Source: Xenopus tropicalis (Eukaryota; Chordata; Amphibia; Anura; Pipidae). Taken from it: a stretch of 64,000 bases of DNA. The position numbers and the translations under genes are program-made. Below the pieces are notes generated by a model. It was not told where the DNA came from, searched no databases, and saw nothing but the letters and a program-made list of their open reading frames with translations. Positions 48,420-61,560 of this stretch are shown in pieces. The stretch is from NCBI RefSeq assembly GCF_000004195.4, contig NC_030677.2, forward strand, positions 64,628,222 to 64,692,221, written 5' to 3'. The first letter of the stretch is position 1. The number at the start of each line of letters is the position of its first letter.

Positions 48420-48881
48420 GAAATGTGTAGTTTCTCCGCTAGTTCCACCACAGAAAGATTGCTGAACATGGGTACAGGCAGGGTACTGCTGCTTCACAAA
48501 ACAGTATAACAACACCAGCTTTCCTTTCTGGGATCTCTTACAGCATCACATTATGCCTGATGAGAAAATTTAAATTAACTTGGATTTCTGATTTTATCAC
48601 AGTTATTGAGACTTTCTTGACAGGAAAGTATTCTAATCAACTGACACATTTAACAAGCCTTTATGACTTCTTATTTCATCAAACGTAATATCAATCAAAT
48701 GCAATTCTTTTATATATGTAGTTCTAATTCAGTGACAGAGCTAAAGCATACCTTAACATCAATCAGATTTGGATAGTTCCTGAAAAAGAATGAACATTGT
48801 ATTAATGTTGCAACAAAGCTTATTCATGGTAAGAATACTGAATCATCTTCTGTGTTACAAATGTTAAAAAACACATTGTTC
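48420..48881. other. sequence upstream (minus strand) of the possible terminal exon
   Basis: No further coding segment was recognised here. If 48064-48410 is an exon, this would be its preceding intron. Confidence 0.35.
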
Positions 48882-48889
48882 ACTGTGAA

Positions 48890-49183
48890 TAGTGATGAGT
48901 AAACCTGTCCCATTTCGCTTCGCTGAAAAAGTTGTGAAATGGCGAAGAAATTGCGATACGCGGGTGTCACGTGACCATTTTTTCGTGACCCAGCCAATTT
49001 TTAACCCAACCATGCCTATTTTGCCATGACTGTGCCTATTTTGACACAACCATGACTTTTTTTGATGTGCAAGGAATTTTTTCGTGGCAAATTTTCACTG
49101 TTGTTTGCAAATCAATTCACCAATGGCGAAATGTGGAAATTCGCTGCGGACGCATGCCTAGAGAAAAATTTTGCTCATCACTA
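48890..49183. mobile_element. hAT-like MITE (TAGTGATGAGTAAA variant)
   Basis: The ends are TAGTGATGAGTAAACC and TTTTGCTCATCACTA. The flanking 8-mers ACTGTGAA and ACTGCAAA agree at six of eight positions. The interior has CATTTCGCTTCGC and CAATGGCGAAATGTGG. Confidence 0.85.
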
Positions 49184-49191
49184 ACTGCAAA

Positions 49192-49670
49192 TTATCACTC
49201 AAAGCACCTGTGGCAAACTGGTTTTATAATGGCTCTTAAAAGACAAGTTACTCCCTATTTTGCCTCCAGTTGAAGCAAGGAGACATTTAACAGTAGCTTA
49301 ATCAAAAACACAGCCTTTAATTCATTGGTCTTTATTGTAGGATTGATCCAAGAAATTATAATCCAAAAGTTATTTGATGTAAAAACGAAATACCTTCACA
49401 CCCTAGGCTGAACAAGGCAACAAATGGATGCCTCCCAGTACACCAGTAAATAGCTGTCTAATCCTCTGATCACATTGCTCACTTATAACTACTGAAATTA
49501 ATCAAATGTTGGTTAGCAAGTTAAACCTTGTGCACAGCAGGAATGTAACACTAAATGGCATGTGAAGTAAACCAAATAGACTATCGACTATCAATAAGTA
49601 TATATGAAAAACTATATATGCCCAAGGGGCAGTACACTTCCTGCCTGGTATCTGTACATACCACTTTTAT
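49192..49670. other. sequence without recognised genes
   Basis: No exon or repeat end assigned. Confidence 0.4.
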
Positions 49671-50400
49671 TTAAAGGAGAACTACATCCCCAGCTATTAA
49701 AGCCCTTTAACTGTCCTGCCTTGACCCCCCCTCACCTCTCCCTTATCGTATGCTCTGTAACTTAAAGGAACAGTAACACCAAAAAATTCAAGTGTATAAA
49801 AGAAATTCCAATATAATGTACTGCTGCTCTGCACTGGTACAACTGTTGTGTTTGCCTCAGAAACACTACTATGGTTTATATAAAGAATGCAGCTATGTAG
49901 CCATGGGGGCAGCCATTCAAAGGAGAAAAGGCACAGGCACTTAGCAGATAACAGATAAAACACTATTGTATTATACAGAACTTATCTGTTATCTGCTATG
50001 TAACCTGTGCCTTTTCTCCTTTTTTCCAGCTTGAATGGCTGCCCCTAGGGCTACACAGTGGCTTATTATATATAAACTATAGTAGAGTTACTGTAGCAAA
50101 CAAAACTTTTACCAGTGCAGGGCACTAGTATATTATATTTTATATACTTTAAAACTCTATAATTTTTTGGTGTTACTGTTCTTTTAAAAATGTGCCCCTG
50201 TCACAAACCCCAACCTAAAAATGCAGAGTAGTGGAGCTGCGTAAGTGGGCGCCATCTTCTGTTTAATCTTAGAAGCTTCAGGTCTCACTGCCGACATGGA
50301 CACTGCTTGAGCATGTGCAGTTGAAGCTGATTTCCTGATTTCCCCAACTGCGCATGCATTTCTGTTAAGATGTTCGATGATCAACTAATTAACCCTTCTC
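49671..50400. mobile_element. outer T2-like element (TTAAAGGAGAACTA end) carrying a T2 MITE
   Basis: It starts TTAAAGGAGAACTACATCCC. After the inner MITE at 49762-50187, a related-looking stretch continues (AATGTGCCCCTGTCACAAAC, GTGGGCGCCATCTTCTG, GAGCATGTGCAGTTGAAGC) to about 50400. The right terminus was not found, so the extent is approximate and its unity with the left end is inferred. Confidence 0.45.
49762..50187. mobile_element. T2-type MITE, 426 bp, copy C, diverged
   Basis: The ends TTAAAGGAACAGTAACACC and GGTGTTACTGTTCTTTTAA are present, with the same central hairpin of the AGATAACAGATAAAACACTA type as copies A and B. It carries many more substitutions and small indels, so it is older. 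Confidence 0.9.
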
Positions 50401-51231
50401 AGAAAAGATCACATTTTTCTTAACTTGGACTAATGCTGTTTCTAAATAGTGTTCGCAATAAGTTGAAGAAAGCAAATGTTATTGATTTTTCTTACATGGC
50501 TTATAAAAGGAAGAAAGGAAGAGCGAACATTTTCTAGCATGTTAGTGTTATATATATATTGCTTTTGTTCGGTAGGCATGTCCTGCCAATGCACATATCT
50601 CCAACTATTACCCATCCAATGTCAAGACTCTGGGCATATGGAAAATTGCTGGGGCCATTACAATATTGAAGTGCTTAGTGGACCCATAAGATGTGTCTGC
50701 CAAGCAGAAGCTGTATGTTTGCATTCTTGACTATTGCTGGTACTTGGTAGGGATGATGACTCGCAGCGTCACATGTTGGAATCTCATCTCTGTTGTTTGA
50801 TAATTGATTACACTCAATTAAAGCTGGTAGTTGCAACTTTAAAGTGCTGTGAAGTGTGCCTAGAGTGCAATGTTGGGGGGGGATAGACAGGTACCTCTAC
50901 TGCCTACCTTTAGTCCATGTTCCTTTCCCTGCCACTTGTTAATGTGCGGCACAGCTACCCCTGCGATGTCAGTGTGCAGTCTTTGCACACATGCAGGGGG
51001 AGGGTGCAGGAGCAAGGTGCCAGGATGCCTAGGGTTTCCAGTCGGCTTGGCCTGCCTCTGACACCAGCACACATTTCAAGTGTGTGTGGGTCAGTGTTCC
51101 CATTAACAAATTAAAGAATTTAGATCTAGCTAATGATCAGTAGCTTTTATCATCCAGGATAGCGTACCTTCTTATAGCTTTCCCAACCTGTTCTTTAGGA
51201 TACACTTTAACATATTTTAGCACGTGACTTG
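50400..51231. other. sequence without recognised genes
   Basis: A G-run (eight or more G) lies near 50875-50882. Open frames on both strands near 50860-51114 overlap in opposite directions and look accidental. Confidence 0.4.
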
Positions 51232-53385
51232 CTAACAAGGCCATCTCCACAAACTTCTGCGCACGAAGAAGAAATTGTGGCAGATGTTGCAGATGTCTGC
51301 ACCCTCCCCATCATTCTCTGCTGCAGGAGGAATCTGTTGCACAGATGTAAGGTTGAGAGGCTCTGGATGATGAGCAGAAACATGTTCAGTGTTTTTACAC
51401 TCTAAATATTTGACAACAGCCTTATAGTCTTTTGCAAAGTGCTCTGTTGATGCACAACACCTGTAGCAAATGCCATATTTTTGGAGAAGCTCGTCCTTGG
51501 GGGTTTTGACTCTGAGCCCCTTTATACTTCTTAAGTAGACATTGTTTGTCTGGATTCTCAACCTTCTCCCTTTGAATAATGTCTGTCTTCCAAACAAACA
51601 TTGACCCCTTTTTATCTTAGTAACTGTAATCTGGCTGCTGTGAAGAAGGAGACATAGGTATGCTTGAGGCAGTGTATATGAAGCCTGGGTCATTCTTGGC
51701 TCTGGCTATATACTTGATAAACTTACAGAAGAAAGAGAAAGGTTGAAAGGAGACATGATGCTCCTGTTTTTATTTTGAACCTAAAGTTGTCCACTTATAT
51801 TGAAGGTTGAAAGGCAGCTTCACAACCACTGGATTAACTCCATGTGAAATATCAAGATAACTGAGGCCTGGTAAGCATGGGTCTTCTTTAGCCAGTTGCG
51901 ATTCTTGAAAAAGATTACTCAGTTTTTGAAAAATAACGTTCTCCTTGGTTGAGCGTTTGGGAAAATGTTGTAATCTTTTGAACAGAGCATTTTCTACAGC
52001 TTCTGGGCTGCCATATGTCTGTTGCATGTTTAGAAGACTCAGGACTTATTATTTTACCAATAGGTCAAGGTTTTCTTTTGCAGGGATTCTATTCTATTGT
52101 TCTTCTATTGTTGTTTTGAATGTTGAACTTCACAACATTACATCAACATCAATGTTTGTAAGCTCATGGCGGATCATGTATTTGGCAAATTCAGATATTT
52201 CTGACCTTTCCGTTGTAATGACCTAAGAATGTTTTGCAGACTGGTATCTGAAATTGTTATACTAGAGGTTTTAGGAAGGCATGGAGGTACAAAGGCTTTC
52301 AGGTCTGGAGATGAGTGATGTTCTCACTTGTTGATGGGAGGGAACCATATCACTTTAAAGTGATTGTCCTAGGGAAAAACGTTCAGAGTCATGTGGTGTA
52401 TCCACACTTGTGATGCCATCCTGTTTTAGTGCACCATCTGTAGCTGTGTGGGTTGGGCACTGTAAAGGTTTCTTGTATTAACAGTTGAATCCACAGTAAC
52501 TTGACCTTTGTTTCTGGACAGAATATATGCTTCCTGTTGAGACTGCACTTGAGCTTTATGTGTATACTCATGGTCTTCTGAGGTATTTTCTTGTCTGCTG
52601 CTTAGATTTCCAAGATAGTCTCTAGTATGCTTTGGTGGATCCTCTGAGGCAAGTGAAGTAGCAATACTTTTCAGTTCCTTCCCACCATGCCCTTCCACAG
52701 CCTCTTCATATACTCTGAGCCTTGCGAAAGCTGCAGCCTTTTCCTTTTCCTGCTAAATAGTTTCTGCTTCTGCTTGTTTAAATGCAAGTTCTGCTTCTTT
52801 TATAGAGAATTTTGTTATCAATTTTGCTGCTTCTGCATCTGCATGTGCTTTCACTGACTCTGGAATGATGTTAATAGGAAGATCTAGAAGATATGTATGA
52901 CCTGGATGTATGTTTAAAAGATACACTGCTATGTGATCTGATTTATTGTTAATGTGCAATCCTCTGCTCAATCTCCATAATTACATCAAGCACAGTTTTA
53001 CATCTTTGCTCATTAATGCGATGAAAGCTATTTTTCTCGTAAGATAAACCTTCAACATTTGATTTGTTTTAAAAATGCACAATATCTCTCAATGTTTAAA
53101 AACCGTCAAAAGCATTTCATAAATGTTTCCAGTACATCTTTCAGCTCACTGGAATTATCAGAAACAGCATTAAAAAGCAACCTACAATGCATATTCTTTT
53201 TCCAAACGGCATTGAGCTTCCCCCTAAAGTAAAGCCTTTTCAGTCTCATATTTTTCAATGACCTTTTGAGAAAGCTTAGTTGCACGTTTTGACATGACAG
53301 ACATTTGTTCTTTTTCTTTTTCTTTTGCAGATTTAATTTCCTGAATATTAGCATGACTTGAATATTCTGATCCTTGTAAAGACAT
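51232..53385 (-). pseudogene. decayed gag-like gene of a BEL/Pao LTR retrotransposon
   Basis: Read on the minus strand from an ATG at 53385, the order of parts matches gag polyproteins of BEL/Pao elements. First comes a Lys/Glu/Ala-rich probable coiled coil (about 53385-52690). Next is a segment with EISEFAKYMIRHEL near 52200. Then comes the best conserved part (51770-52027), with QTYGSPEAVENALFKRLQHF, LPGLSYLDISHGVNP and VVKLPFNLQYKWTTLGS, as in the DUF1759 region. Last is a zinc-knuckle-like region (51232-51693) with CYRCCASTEHFAKD. In both knuckles a metal-binding Cys is replaced by Tyr, and several stops and frameshifts separate the parts. No protease, reverse transcriptase or integrase follows, and no LTR pair was found. 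Confidence 0.75.
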
Positions 53386-53990
53386 TATGTTAATCTACAA
53401 CGGGTTAGTTTTAAACAGAGAAAGCAGGGTGTGGTGGCACTGCAGGCAAAGAGATCCAGTATGAGGTGACCCTCTCAGTCAGAACAAGTAAACTGCAATT
53501 CTTAAACCAGTACTTAGCTTTAAAATTTTTTGACAGGTATACTAATTATATCGGCTGCTGAAGATATATTTTAGCAATGCTCAAATCCTCTTAACCAAAA
53601 TTCAGTTCAGCACATAGCAAGCTATGCAACAACTCTTAGCAGGCATGAGCATCAATTTCCTTTCAGCAAGTCTCACATTAGCAAAGTATAAATACGCAGC
53701 TAATAATCATTCCAGTCTTGTTTTACAACAAGAAGCAATACTGAACTTTACTTTCAAGTAAAATGCAATAGTTTAAACAGATTGCTTTGACAGTTGTTCA
53801 TGAGCACATTTCACAAAACTGCCGCCAATAAAAAAAAGTTGTGCAGTAGCTGCATTTTGCAATTTTTTGCCGTTTTGTGAATTTTTCATCAGTTTTTAAG
53901 TTAGTTTATGACTATCTTAAGAGTGAAATCTTGACATGAGTAACGTCGGATCCTGACCCGCCCTTCTCCCAACCAACACCCCCTTTTACC
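53386..53990. other. flank upstream of the gag remnant
   Basis: If an LTR or primer-binding site once preceded the gag remnant, it would lie here on the minus strand. No paired repeat is visible because the other end of the element is missing. Confidence 0.35.
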
Positions 53991-54420
53991 TCTTTACTTA
54001 CCATCCCCAATAAACACACGAACACCAATTCTTGGGATAAAATGGCTGCAGAAAATTTATTAACAACAATCAAAGTTTTAATTTAAAACATAACATAAAT
54101 AACAAATGTGAAACAAAACATCTCAAACATAACACAAATGTTTGTATAACAAACAAACCAACTTTTAAATAACCAAACACTGTAACAATCCAATAACTGT
54201 GCAGCACAACTGGCGCTGCCAGCTGCCCTTCTAGCCCGGAACCAACTACCCAACAAAAATCACCTCTAATCCACTTTCTTACCCCTGAGGTTCCAAGCAT
54301 GCCAGCCCCAATTAACTATAAAACTCCCCTCCTAACCCAACCATTGTTTTCCCCCAACTCAATCACCCCGCCCACAACACTCCTCTATCTCCACCTCTAT
54401 AGGGAGGGAGGGTGGGCGTT
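53991..54420. repeat. C-rich segment, possibly a repeat fragment
   Basis: The plus strand is clearly enriched in C (TTACTTACCATCCCCAATAA, CACCCCGCCCACAACACTCC), unlike the surroundings. It has a break in composition at each side. No second copy in this window, so the nature is unknown. Confidence 0.3.
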
Positions 54421-57400
54421 TTACTATGCTGACTAAAATGGATTGAGAAGCGGGAACGGTTTACCAGCATTTAGAATCACCTGCAACTGGGAGTGGCTAA
54501 GTCTGTCCAACGTATCTGTCATGCCCCTGCTTCCCTACATTACACTACGGGTCATTTGGCTACTTTACTTCAGTATAAGAATAAGCTGTAGCTCCAGAAA
54601 AAGGAGATTCCGTTTTACTTGCATAAGGTGCAAGGAGTCTGTTTTTACTATTCTGCCTATAATAAGTCCTAGCAAGAAGATGGGTTTAAACTTACTTTTA
54701 GCAGTAGTTTACTCACAAGAACACAGCCTTAAGATGAGTGTTAATTCTTTCTTAGTTTGTAAACCCTCCCATTCCACTTATATTCTTTATATGTGAGGTC
54801 AGTTCCTCCCATCATTCTTTTCCTGTTCCTGCTTTCCATGTGTAAGGAGCTGCACCAGGGGTTAGGAAAGCAATATTTTGACCTCCATCATTTGTACATC
54901 TGCTCCTGCATCTGTTCATCCACCCCACTGAATGACAAAACTTACTTTTCTGTTACTCTATGACATACAGTAGATTCAATGTTATTGTGACTGCAAAAAT
55001 GTTAGACCCACTATTATGCAGGTATTGTGACAAATGCCACTTACGGTAGCACTAAGCACTTAACTTGTTACAAGACAAGAAACAATGTGATGAACTTTCC
55101 AAAATGATATGCCTATCTATGCTATAACAAAACTATTTGTAAATTTGCAACTGAAAAAACTTTTGCAAGGGATTTTTTCAAATAGTCCATAGAATACTTT
55201 AAAAGGAATAAAAAAAAATCATATGACTTTAGGTTTCCCTTTTACGTAATTGTTAATATATCTCAAGTTAATGTACTGCCTGGATCAGCATGGGTAGGTT
55301 TAAACAAAGGACAAAGTTAGAGTTGGAGCATGGGACTCTCTCTCTGTCTCTTTATACAGGGTGAAAAAAAATAATAATGGAAGCATATAATAAAATGTTA
55401 ATATTAAGTACCTAATAACAAGTAGGCCCTTCCAAACAGCTACATTTAAGCTTCACTTATCCTTAAATTATTGTCATGCAAGTTTAAAAATGCACACCGC
55501 TGTACTGGACAATTCTTTTTACAGGTTTTGATGGATGAAAGACCCTGTAATCTACTTTGTGTTTTGAAACCTGAACCCACCAAAAAGGTTTCTAGGAAGA
55601 TATTTGGCTTCACTGAAGGTTCCTGAAGCTACTCTTGCCATTGTTTAGCTGTGCTTAGGGTGGCATTTTCCACTTGGAATATGGAATATGTAAAAATTGT
55701 ACTTATTTATGTAAAATTTGTTATATTCCTTGATCTTTGTATGACTGCTAAAAGCTCAATCAAAAGACTGGGTAATTCCCAGAAAAGGAACGCCAACATC
55801 AATGTGGATGCACCACCTTACAATCTGCAACAGAGATTGCTGAGAGAAGACATCACTCGACTTTCTTGTAAACAACTCAGGATGCAGGAAAAGGGTGATC
55901 CCGCAATTTCATTTTTCCATTGCTACAAACTGTAGTCTTGGGTTTGAGCTCCTTATGCAACATTATTCATTTTTCAAACAACATTCCCTTCAAAAAGTTC
56001 ACATTTGTGAAGCTCAAGATGAACAGTATTTGTTGAGACAGAGCCATAAAGGTAGTGATTCAGCCTTGTGGTAATTTCGGAGGTTAGTGTTTAGCAATTA
56101 TTTGTCTATCTATCACTGTCAGCTAACTTTAGCTTTCAAATGCTGTTTCATTTTTCTTATGTAGTTGCATCATTTTTTAAACTATTGCCTTTGACACAAT
56201 AAAACATATACTGGGCTTTTTTTGGTGACCAGTTCACCTGAACTTCAGATCCTCATGATTTGGCCTCTTTGAAAACTCACACTTCAAAGTGCTGATAATT
56301 TCCTTTATAGCTGACACATACCACTAACAGCCTAATACAAATCACTGCTTTTGTACTTGAAGTAGAGGTGCTTTAGAATTAATATCCTTTTTCAGATGGT
56401 GTTTCATGTTTTCCACCTGTGTTTGCACACACACACAGGAAATGGAAATACACCTATCTATTAAATCTGTTGACCTTTTATAACCAATAAGGAGGAAGCT
56501 TTGACAAGTTCAAAACATTATTTGCATTTATATGACAGAATTTGACTTTCTCCTCTTTCTCTACCATTTTCTGTAATGGTATTTGACTTTATTTTCAATA
56601 ACAGTTGTAGAATCATACAGTTTCTTTTTGGCACTCACACGTCAGAGCTAAAACAATAAAAACATATATAAGAATGTATAATTATAGGTTAAAAAGCACA
56701 CACGCCTACTCTGATTTTTTCGGCTAGTTATTATCCTAGGCATGTCAACCAAGCATGTACCCGGGGGACCATTCCTTGGTATTAGGAGGATTATGGAAAA
56801 CAAGCCAAGATTTTTATATTACATTTTTCCAGGCAAGTTATGGAGAGTAATTCCAAAAGCTGCCGCCAAAATACATGAAGTAACTATAATGTGACTTGCA
56901 AATCAGATGTTAAAAACTTCAAGTGTCAGCTGGTGTGTGTAATATCCATAGATATCAATAGAAAATTAAAAAATGCTTGCCATTACTGACATCATTGAAA
57001 AACATGGGCTAAACTACAAATTTAAGTCTGGATTATGATATATGATGCTATGAAACTTAAACGGAATGTTTGCTGATAGAAAGCGGCATGTCGCCTCTCA
57101 AAAAAGACTGCATTGTGTCTAGATCATATCTTAGAGATCCCTGAGAGTAATACATATTGAATAAATACTGTAAAGCACATTTACAGATTTTAATGTAAGA
57201 CCGAGAGGTTATTTACATGTTGTGCAAAAATGCAGTGGCCTCCTACATCCATACAAGTACAAACTGGCTTTCACCTGAGAAAACAGTTGGCTTTGATAGG
57301 TGCTCTCCTAGTTATAATAAAGAAATCAGGCTTCTAATTGGGCAGTATAGGTTAGTTCAAATTTTCACTAGTCTTAGTAAATGACCAGGGTGCTTTAACG

Positions 57401-58148
57401 ACGTTTCACACAAAGTAAAATAACAAGCAGCAAGTAGAACTCTTCAAAGTTGTAAAACTGTTGTAAAAAGAGATTGGCTTGCTGTGAAATTTATGAGGTT
57501 AGAAATGTACACCACATTTGAAAATTCTGCTAGCTTTTTTGGCTCCTAAACAATATATATTATTAAAAGCAAATTTAAAATGTGTGATTTTTTTCTAGTC
57601 CAACAAATCCTTCATTCCTACATCCGCAAACACGAACTATAACTGCACTTGCTATTTGCTACCGTAATGGAAATAATATGGGACCTTTGAAAAGTATGTT
57701 TAAGTTTATTCCTCTTTATGTATTTAAAATAATCCCACTCTTCTATACAGCCTTTGAAGCCAGTTATCCTTTTAAATGAATCACCACAAAGCAATGGAGA
57801 GGCAGACTGAGCTGTCAAGATCCAGCAAAATTTAGTGAGTAGTTTTGTTACTAGCCTGCCACTGCATTAGTGAAACAAAGGAAGCATTTTTCATTGGTTT
57901 TGACTTTCAGGCATTTAGGCAACTTGGAACTACAAAGTAATGAAAAATACACTCTGTCAGTACTCTGCCAGTTTCCAACTCATCTCATTTCCAAACCATT
58001 TTATAGTTTAAAACAAGAATACTGCAACAATCCCAAACCAACAAAAAGAGACATAGCAGCTTCCATCTCATCAGCATTTCTGAGTATATCCAGACACTCT
58101 TTAGTTTCTGGCACTGCAAGTAGAATTCATTATAGGATTTGCATTGGA
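54421..58148. other. long stretch without assigned genes
   Basis: The only coding-like piece is about 55515-55935 (+), with an open run containing NINVDAPPYNLQQRLLRED. It is bounded by stops, has no recognised family and may be a processed or transposon-derived remnant. Confidence 0.35.
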
Positions 58149-58240
58149 GGAAAGAAAGAGGAAGAAAGAAAGAGAGAAAGAAAGAAAGAAAGAGCGAAAG
58201 AAAGAGCGAAAGAAAGAAAGAAATAAAGAAAGAAAAGAAT
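58149..58240. repeat. (GAAA)n-type purine microsatellite
   Basis: About 90 bases of AAAG/GAAA units on the plus strand with a few interruptions (GAGCGAAAG twice). It creates artificial Lys/Glu/Arg and Phe/Leu/Ser frames. Confidence 0.95.
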
Positions 58241-58495
58241 AATTTTGAAATCAATAAACCTTATATTACATACCTGCGCAACAAAAAGAGTAGGTAAGCA
58301 TTATGGTGTTTGGAAAATAGCTCTTTTCAACCCTCCTCTGGAATGCTTTTTATCTTCAGTGACTGTCTGGATGATGATCCCATAGACGTCTGATGAGACT
58401 ATCTACATGCTGACTACAGTGTCTTATAAAACACATCTCTTTTCTGCCAAAGTATAAACCACACACAGAAACACACATGGGTTTATGTCATAAAA

Positions 58496-58624
58496 GGCAC
58501 TAAGTTTGCCCAGGAGCAGCAACACATAGCAACCAATCAGCAGGTAGCATTTACTGATCACCTGTTTAAAAGCAAACATCTTATTAGTTGCTATGGGTTA
58601 CTGCACCTGGGAAAAACTAGTACA
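58496..58624. mobile_element. short palindromic repeat (CATAGCAACCAATCAG family)
   Basis: The halves CTAAGTTTGCCCAGGAGCAG ... CATAGCAACCAATCAGCAGG and CTTATTAGTTGCTATGGG ... CTGCACCTGGGAAAAACTAG are inverted. From memory this is a frequent Xenopus repeat. A weak relative lies near 36832-36895. Confidence 0.65.
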
Positions 58625-58856
58625 TTTTACTACACATAGGGGAAACCATTTAAACCCTTATAGGGAGATTATTTGATCTAAAAAGTTAGTACCATCTGCA
58701 TCACATAAAACTGAGGTTTTTTGGGGATCTATAGTCCCATGGTAATTTATTAATGAGCCAGTAACCTCCCCAGTGATCAACAGCCACACTAAAGGAAAAT
58801 TGTTCTACGCAGGCCCCAGCAGCATTTAATAACTATGTGCCTCATTATATTGCATT

Positions 58857-59158
58857 TAGTGATGAGTGAATCTGTCCCATTTCGCTTCGCCATTAAATTC
58901 GCGAAACAGCAAGAAAATTTGCAAAACGGTGAAAAATTCTCGGAACGCATTTGTTGCGCAATTTTTTTGTTGTTTTTTTGTTACAGCGCCCAATTTGACA
59001 CGACCGCGCCTTCTTTGATGCACCCGCGCACTTTTATGATGCGTGATTTGATGCATGACAAAAAAAATTAATGCGACAAATTTTTCCGCTGAGAATTTTC
59101 ACGGAAATTTCGCAAAACAATTCGCCTGTGGAAAAATGCAGAAATTCGCTGATCACTA
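58857..59158. mobile_element. hAT-like MITE (TAGTGATGAGTGAA family)
   Basis: It starts TAGTGATGAGTGAATCTGTC and ends AATTCGCTGATCACTA, flanked by ATTGCATT and ATTGTATT (seven of eight identical). The interior has ATTTCGCTTCGCC, repeated Cs and Gs of CpG type (GACCGCGCC, CACCCGCGC) and AAAACAATTCGCC. Confidence 0.85.
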
Positions 59159-59166
59159 ATTGTATT

Positions 59167-61552
59167 ATAATGCTGGAGAACTGGATCTGATGAAATTTCC
59201 CTTTTCTCCATCCAGTTTTGTTTTTATTAGCAAATCTAGGTAACCTCTACTCTCTAGGTACTGTCCTTGCTGGCTTAAAACAGCTCACATGGTTAAATGT
59301 AGATGATCTTAGCAATGATTCTTGATAGATAATAAGAAGTTGCATAAAGTACATCTCTTCCCCTTTTTAAGTATGTGGGTCTTTAAATGTGTGCTCTTGA
59401 TTGTCTCTTTGTATTTTCTGAGACAGATAGTTCCATGATGATGATACTACTCTTTCTGAGACAGAAGGTTCCATGATGGGACGGTCAAGTCATGATTCTG
59501 CCAGATAACTGTTGCATTTCATGGACGGGCAGGGTATGGTTGTAGGTATCATCCATAGAGTAGCACCAGCAGGAGAATTCTTTCTTGAGGAAGTTTAATT
59601 TGCAGTCTTAATTCCATTATCACATATCATAGATTTGCCCAAAATTAGTTCAGCCAACATCCTTGTTTGATCATTTGTTTGTGGATTTCCCTAAATAATC
59701 ATTACTATTATTATTGTTATTAATATCATTACTATTATTAATAATATGCTTTATTTATAGGGCTCCAATGTATTCCCCAGTCCCTACATCAGTTGATCTT
59801 ACAAACTAAGGTCCGTATCATTTGCACACACAGAAAGATGCCAATTTAAAAGTCAAGTAACCTTCTCCCTGGTAGTATTACTGTATAGTCTCCTTCAACA
59901 ACAAGCCTTTAAAAAATGTCCTAAGATGTATTTAGAGATATATAAAAATATTTAGAGATTAAACTACTGTTTCTTGGAAAGCAAAAACAGAATGACGCAA
60001 AATATAAATACAGACTGCAAGTGTATAAAGAAACTTTCCGGATAAGATTGTGTGCCAGGCAGAAAACAGCTCATAACTAGCAATGATAATTTTCCTTTAA
60101 TAGGATGGATGGGACAACTCCTTTGTTTTTGTATTTACTGTAATATTTATAAAATCATTTTGACGTTGTTTCCCGGTTTGTTTGCAATGGGCTGGAATAA
60201 GGATAATGAGAGAACATGTGTGCTTTCTTGTGCTGACTTGGGTGCATTCCTAGATAACAGTCAATCAATTCAGTTTTTTTAAGGACAGATTTATGCACAT
60301 ATCCTTGTGCTTCCAAGACCAAAAAAAAAAGTTGAATTAAAATGTACTCATTAGTGTTTAAGTTGGAAACAAAATAAATCCCTAAATGATTTAACAAATA
60401 TTGTTTGATGAAAACTTGACTACAAACCTTCTTCCCATTACCTCAATGCAAAGGCTAATGTAAAAAAAGACTAAAAAAGTATTTTAGAAAATGGTTACAT
60501 CTATATAAGGAAAATATATCTAAGAGAATATAAACTCACCACAATGCGAGGTATTTCTTTTACTTTGTGGTGGAGCAGTTTCCTACATGGGAAATCTCTA
60601 CATTAGAAACTGATTGTCCCTTCTTAGGTTAAAGCTGCAAGGAGCAAACTAAACAGTGGATTCTCACCAATCCCAGCATGCACATCCTTGCTCCAAGAGG
60701 GTGGTGTGTTCTCACTGACACATTATTGTGCGTGTGTGCCAAAATCGGATTTGCTTCCATACCAGCATTGCCATGTGATGATGCTTCCACAAGTATGTTC
60801 TGACACAACCTGCCTACATTTTGACACAAGTTCTGCTTTGGTGCCTTTTCCCCAATAGGAGATCTCACCCTAGGGGCGCTTGGTTGTCATCTTTTGCCTA
60901 CTCCTATCCCTTCTCTGTGTATGTATCTTGTAAGTGACTTGACCAGTTTTTGGATCCCCATTGCCTGCTGCCTGACCCACCCTTCTGCCTGTTTATATAT
61001 CTGATACTCTCTTGCCTTGACCCAGTCTGTCTGACCATGAGATCATCTTCTTCTTGGTTACGTCTCACTGGCCTCTCTCCACTTTGCTGGTCTCCTGGTT
61101 TAACTTCAGGGGTGCTCTTGTGTTAGTGTGAGGCACATGTGGGCTTCCTTCAACTGAATCACTTCCTGTATCCTTCAGCTGAATTACTTTCTGTATCCTG
61201 ACACCAGGGTTACCAGGTTGGCATTTTTTTTGCCAAATTGGGCTGCTAATTTGAAGCTTAGCCAGGTTTCCAAAGCATATTACCAAGATATGGATTTTTT
61301 TACCCAGCATGCAATGGAAATGGTATAGAATGAAGCTCCCATTTCTACTCTGTATTGCTGCTGTTCTAAACTTTCAGTCCCAACCTGTCTGCATTACAGC
61401 CTGCTCTGTCTATATGATATTGTAATACTACTTTGTACTGTGATGTGGGGCAGTTGATCCTTAAGCTATAACTCTCAGGATCTCTTTGGGTTTTTGAGAG
61501 TACTTAAGTGTAAGTACTCTAAGCAAACTACGCTAAATACAGAGGAAGAGAT
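59167..61552. other. sequence without recognised genes
   Basis: It contains a 38-bp partial tandem repeat at about 59415-59480 (TTTCTGAGACAG..GTTCCATGATG twice) and an ATT-rich simple tract at about 59697-59757. Confidence 0.45.
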
Positions 61553-61560
61553 GTGATGAG

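Noticed and set aside
55515..55935. Coding-like stretch containing NINVDAPPYNLQQRLLRED
   Set aside because: It is interrupted by stops and shows no recognised domain. It may be an old pseudogene, but the support is not enough.
57985..58254. Phe/Leu/Ser-rich frame that looks like a membrane protein
   Set aside because: It is the complement of the (GAAA)n microsatellite.
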